From contig JACQUR010000517.1 in assembly GCA_016210245.1 (NCBI GenBank), positions 1-8,626 on the forward strand: a stretch of 8,626 nt of DNA, written 5' to 3'. This stretch comes from Chloroflexota bacterium. GTDB taxonomy: Bacteria > Chloroflexota > UBA6077 > JACQUR01. The stretch's first letter is position 1, and every line of letters begins with the position of its first letter. Shown piece by piece: positions 5,970-8,626 of this stretch. Position numbers and translations under genes: made by a program. Under the pieces are notes generated by a model. It saw only the letters and a list, made by a program, of their open reading frames with translations, had not been told where the DNA came from and made no database searches.

Positions 5970-6647
5970 TCACCTTCTCGCCACTACGACCTCCGAGGAG
6001 AGGGCGCCAGCGACGAACTCGCGGTGTACGTCCCTGAAGCCGGCTGCCTGCACCTGGTCCGCCATCAGCACCGGCCGGCAACCGCCGAAGAGGTAGGGGA
6101 CCAGAACGGCGGGCGTGGCCAGGTAGAGTCGCTCGTACAGGGTGATCCCGTGGTCCTTGCTCATGTTCACGAGCACGAGACGGCCGCCATCCTTGAGCAC
6201 GCGTCGGAACTCCCCCAGCACCACGGGCATGTCGCCCAGCGGCAGCAGGTCGAACATGTAGCTGTTAAAGAGCACGTCAAAGGTGGCGTCACTGAAGGGA
6301 AGCGAACGGGCGTCGGCGAGACGCAGGTCGACGTTCGCAAAGCCGGCCCGAGCCACACGCTGTCGCGCCCGCGCCAGCATTCTGGAGGACAGATCGACGC
6401 CATAGACGACATCGGTTGCCCCCACACGCCTCAAGATGTCGGGCAGCGTTGCCCCCGGGCCAACCGCCACTTCGAGCACGCGATCGCCCGGCCGGATCGC
6501 CGCGAACTCCAGACCCCGCCGCCTGGCCCTGCTTTCGAGTGGGGCGACGACGCTGCCGTAGAACCAACTCCACAGATCGTAGGTGCGCCGAATCGCCCCA
6601 GTGGTGACGGGCGCCTCGATCATCCCACTGCTCTCGACCTGGGACAT
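5970..6647 (-). CDS. Class I SAM-dependent methyltransferase (UbiE/Methyltransf_11-like)
   Basis: This is a 225-residue soluble methyltransferase using S-adenosylmethionine. The N-terminal YDLWSWFYGSVVAPLE (23-38) is typical of UbiE-like enzymes. Motif I is VLEVAVGPGA (57-66), the acidic residue ending strand 2 is D85 (VYGVDLS), the adenine-contact region is LADARSLPF (110-118), motif II is FDVLFNSYMFDLL (123-135) and motif III is LKDGGRLVLVN (151-161). Acceptor specificity cannot be read. It has only one Cys (C190), so it is not an arsenite methyltransferase of the ArsM type. ATG 6647 is preferred over a start 13 codons upstream because AGGAG (6656-6660) precedes it with 8-base spacing. It begins 23 bp after the MarR stop and is probably cotranscribed with it and with the SDR downstream. 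Confidence 0.88.
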   Translation of the reverse strand: MSQVESSGMIEAPVTTGAIRRTYDLWSWFYGSVVAPLESRARRRGLEFAAIRPGDRVLEVAVGPGATLPDILRRVGATDVVYGVDLSSRMLARARQRVARAGFANVDLRLADARSLPFSDATFDVLFNSYMFDLLPLGDMPVVLGEFRRVLKDGGRLVLVNMSKDHGITLYERLYLATPAVLVPYLFGGCRPVLMADQVQAAGFRDVHREFVAGALSSEVVVARR

Positions 6648-6670
6648 CTCCCGTTCTCCTCTTCCACGCC

Positions 6671-7162
6671 TCAGTTGCCGCAGCACACGCTCACGGCCTT
6701 CTTCATCGCCTGGGTCACCTTCTCCAGGGCGGACAGGATGCCCGAGCGCTGCCGCGGCTCGATGTCCTCCAGCACCTGGCCTACCAGCTCCTGCTGCGCC
6801 TCCTCCAGCGCACGCCGCAGCTCTTGCCCACGGGCTGTGAGCGCCACCCGCACCACGCGCCGGTCCTCGTCGTCAGGCCGGCGGCCGACCAGGTCCTTCT
6901 TGACCAGGTGGTCCACCATGCGGGTCATGGTGCTGTTGGCCAGGCCCATGGCCTGGCTCAGCTCGTTCATGGTGGCCGGTGTGGCCTCGGGCAGGGCGAG
7001 CAGGGTGTAGGCCTGGGCAGCCGTCACGCCAAGCTGGGCCAGGCATTGCTGGTCACAGCGCTCGTACGCCCGCACGAGCTGGTACAACAGCCGCTGCACG
7101 TGGGCCGCAAAGGCTGCGTCTCCGTCTCTGGCCACCGCCCAAAGCCTCCCCGTCACTTGCAT
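6671..7162 (-). CDS. MarR-family transcriptional regulator with paired cysteines
   Basis: This is a 163-residue winged-helix repressor of the MarR family. The core runs about 46-112: LGVTAAQAYTLLAL, MNELSQAMGLANSTMTRMVDHLVKKDLVGR, then the wing with DDEDRRVVRVALTARG (D100 and R102 are the usual conserved wing residues). N- and C-terminal helices would form the dimer interface. Cysteines occur only at C36 and C40 in the first helix region and C160-C161 at the extreme C-terminus, which are expected to lie near each other; a thiol or metal switch is an inference. It has its own promoter and overlapping palindrome, suggesting autorepression, and leads the methyltransferase and SDR genes. ATG 7162 has no Shine-Dalgarno site and would be nearly leaderless. 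A GTG at 7135 (nine codons in) follows GGGGAGG and is a good alternative start, giving 154 residues. Confidence 0.9.
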   Translation of the reverse strand: MQVTGRLWAVARDGDAAFAAHVQRLLYQLVRAYERCDQQCLAQLGVTAAQAYTLLALPEATPATMNELSQAMGLANSTMTRMVDHLVKKDLVGRRPDDEDRRVVRVALTARGQELRRALEEAQQELVGQVLEDIEPRQRSGILSALEKVTQAMKKAVSVCCGN

Positions 7163-7167
7163 GATCT

Positions 7168-7185
7168 TATAGTTGTACTATACAA
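7168..7185. promoter_or_regulatory. Putative MarR operator overlapping the -10 box
   Basis: Two interlocking palindromes are visible: TATAGT-N3-ACTATA (7168-7182) and, on the same bases, TTGTA-N3-TACAA (7173-7185). They cover the -10 element of the marR promoter and lie 6 bp upstream of the ATG. MarR proteins usually bind AT-rich pseudo-palindromes of this size at their own promoters, so autorepression is the natural reading. The A+T content stands out against the G/C-rich surroundings. Confidence 0.7.
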
Positions 7186-7205
7186 GTAAACAGGGTTACT
7201 GTCAA
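7177..7205 (-). promoter_or_regulatory. Near-consensus sigma-70 promoter of the marR operon
   Basis: Read on the minus strand, TTGACA (7205-7200, perfect -35) is followed by exactly 17 bp and TATAGT (7182-7177, five of six -10 bases). Transcription would begin around 7170, leaving a leader of about 8 bases before the ATG at 7162. It lies in the 72-bp gap after the upstream MFS gene, so the marR-methyltransferase-SDR operon need not depend on read-through from that gene. Confidence 0.75.
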
Positions 7206-7234
7206 GGCGTCCTGAAGGCACGCAGTAGGGGTTT

Positions 7235-8578
7235 TCACGCACCCGAACGCGAGGAGTTCGGGGACAGCGCACTTGGGTTCGTATCTTTGGCCTGCGGTCG
7301 GCGCATCACCAGCAGGAGGAAGGCCGAGAGCAGGTAGGCGCCCACGAAGAGGCGAAAGACCCCCTGGTAGCTACCGCTGAGATCGAACGCCGCGCCGGCG
7401 AGGAGGGGACCCAGGCCGTGGCCAGCCCTCCAGGGAGGCTCGATGAAGCCGCTGATGGCCCCGAAGGAGTGTCGCCCGAAGTAGTGGCTCAGCAAGATCT
7501 GCAGCAGCGCTTGCTGGCCCCGGGCGGAGAGGCCCAGGAGCACCGCAACCGCGCCGGCAAGCAGGGGCGTGCGCACCTGGAGCAACAGCACTACCACGGC
7601 CGCGGCGAGCACCATGGCGGCCACATACAGGTGCCGCGCGGGCACCCGCTCTGCCAGGAACCCCCACAGCACGTTGGCGGCTGCGCCCGAGAAGGCAAAG
7701 AGGCTGAGTGCCCCGGCCGCCAGGAGGGGATCGATGCCCAGGTCGGTGTAGTAGGCCACCAGATGCACCGCGATGCCGCCCGTGGCGGCGACCCCCAGAG
7801 TAGTGCTGACCATCACCAGCCAGAGAGCACGAGTGCATACGGCCTCGCGCAGCGTCCAATGGTGCTCCGTGGCAGCCCATCGCTGGCCCTCCCGGCCGTC
7901 GGATCGGCGGCTGCCGGCGGGAAGGGACGACGCCCCATCGGGAGCCAGGCCGAGATCCTCTGGCTGGCGACGGAGGAGCAGCGCCCCTGGGACGACCACA
8001 AGCACCCAGACGAGCACCCCCAGGGTCAGGAAGGTAGCGCGCCATCCAAAGTGGGAGATCAAGAGCTGGTAGGCCAGGGCCAGGGCCGACGCGCCGAGGG
8101 GCTGGGCCATAGTGGCGAAGCCCAACGCCCTGGGACGCTTCAGGTAGAACCAATTGGTCACCATGGTCAGCGGCACCACGCCATAGAGGAGCGTCTGCGC
8201 GAGCGCCCGGGCCGGCACGTAGGTCCCAAAGAATTGCCAGGGCTCGCTCATGAGGCTGAGGACGAGCAGTAACGTGCCCACGGTAGCCGCGCCTGCTGGC
8301 AGGAGCAAGCGGGGCCCCACGCGATCGCCCAGACGGCCCAGGAGGGGGGCCAGGAGGCCACCGGCGATCGACCCGGCCGCGATCGCTCCGCTCGCCAGCG
8401 TGCGGCTCCAGCCCCGTTCTTCGCTCAAGGGCTTGATGACCACGCCCATAGTGGCGTTATCCAGCCCTGCGCCGAGGAAGGTCGAAACCATGACCATCCC
8501 GACGATGAGCCAACCATAGAAGAAGGGAGGCCTCCACCCGGAGGACGCGACCGATGGGTGAGCGGGCGTTGGCAGCAC
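7235..8578 (-). CDS. MFS transporter, 12-helix, OFA/MCT-like group
   Basis: This is a full-length 447-residue permease of the cytoplasmic membrane. Helix 1 is at about 19-38 (FFYGWLIVGMVMVSTFLGAG). Motif A is GRLGDRVGPR (81-90) between helices 2 and 3. WFYLKRPRALGFATMAQPLG (143-162) precedes helix 5. LLRRQPEDLGLAPDG (201-215) opens the large cytoplasmic loop (about 203-245), and a second six-helix bundle ends near residue 425. The WF-x4-RARALG-like and RRxPEDLGLxPDG stretches are typical of the group related to oxalate:formate antiporters and monocarboxylate transporters, so an organic anion substrate is plausible but unproven. The start is a GTG at 8578 with AGAGG a few bases upstream; no in-frame ATG lies before helix 1. 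It is 72 bp upstream of marR on the same strand and may be a neighbour rather than part of that operon. Confidence 0.88.
   Translation of the reverse strand: MLPTPAHPSVASSGWRPPFFYGWLIVGMVMVSTFLGAGLDNATMGVVIKPLSEERGWSRTLASGAIAAGSIAGGLLAPLLGRLGDRVGPRLLLPAGAATVGTLLLVLSLMSEPWQFFGTYVPARALAQTLLYGVVPLTMVTNWFYLKRPRALGFATMAQPLGASALALAYQLLISHFGWRATFLTLGVLVWVLVVVPGALLLRRQPEDLGLAPDGASSLPAGSRRSDGREGQRWAATEHHWTLREAVCTRALWLVMVSTTLGVAATGGIAVHLVAYYTDLGIDPLLAAGALSLFAFSGAAANVLWGFLAERVPARHLYVAAMVLAAAVVVLLLQVRTPLLAGAVAVLLGLSARGQQALLQILLSHYFGRHSFGAISGFIEPPWRAGHGLGPLLAGAAFDLSGSYQGVFRLFVGAYLLSAFLLLVMRRPQAKDTNPSALSPNSSRSGA
7242..7262 (-). other. Inverted repeat at the 3' end of the MFS gene
   Basis: CCCGAAC (7242-7248) and GTTCGGG (7256-7262) are exact 7-bp complements with a 7-base loop, lying within the last ten codons of the MFS gene. 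It is in a terminator-like place, between the MFS gene and the separate marR promoter, but no U run follows in either direction, so it may only pause or not terminate at all. Confidence 0.25.
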
Positions 8579-8626
8579 GCGCCTCTATCCTGGCCTGAAG
8601 ACAGGGTTCATGTCTCGGATACGCTC

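Noticed and set aside
5970..6647. Arsenite methyltransferase (ArsM) with an arsenic-sensing MarR
   Set aside because: The methyltransferase has a single cysteine, whereas ArsM needs several conserved ones.
5362..7010. Plus-strand open frames opposite the SDR, methyltransferase and MarR genes
   Set aside because: They are antisense shadows; the minus-strand products carry complete family motifs.
7418..8272. Plus-strand open frame (284 residues) opposite the MFS gene
   Set aside because: It is polar, rich in Gly, Gln and His, has no domain and lies opposite a clear 12-helix transporter.

Overview
The window is high-GC bacterial DNA (roughly two-thirds G+C by eye). It is gene-dense, with strong G/C preference at third codon positions in every gene kept here. 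No rRNA, tRNA, CRISPR array, transposase or phage gene is visible. Short intergenic arrays of degenerate heptamers remind me of repeat arrays in environmental genomes such as Chloroflexota. That is only a tentative hint about the host; nothing in the window fixes the phylum.

Layout. The left part (1-4905) is on the + strand. It holds the C-terminal two-thirds of an EntS-like major facilitator exporter, a heptamer palindrome starting just after its stop, a complete Cu(I)-exporting P1B-type ATPase (copA), a second inverted heptamer array starting right after the copA stop, a small membrane-anchored cupredoxin-like protein, and a LuxR/NarL-type regulator whose receiver domain has lost its phosphorylation residues. 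The right part (4981-8578) is on the - strand and converges on the first. Read in its own direction it runs: a complete 12-helix MFS transporter, a MarR-family repressor with its own near-consensus promoter and an overlapping palindromic operator, a class I SAM-dependent methyltransferase, and a short-chain dehydrogenase/reductase.

How the genes work together. CopA and the cupredoxin form a copper export module. CopA has an N-terminal YHS domain, one metal-binding-domain fold without its CxxC and one with it, so it should pump Cu(I) out of the cytosol. The cupredoxin, with Cys/Met and no His, is a plausible membrane-tethered Cu(I) acceptor or donor. The orphan LuxR-type protein follows 73 bp later and may regulate the module, but that is inference. 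The MarR-methyltransferase-SDR set looks like a self-regulated operon acting on an unidentified small molecule. The MarR protein carries four cysteines placed at the two ends that meet in MarR dimers, so a thiol or metal signal is possible.

The most unusual elements are the two inverted heptamer arrays that bracket copA and share an NNNTGAG unit, the phosphorylation-dead receiver, the His-free cupredoxin, and the compact marR promoter/operator with an almost leaderless ATG.
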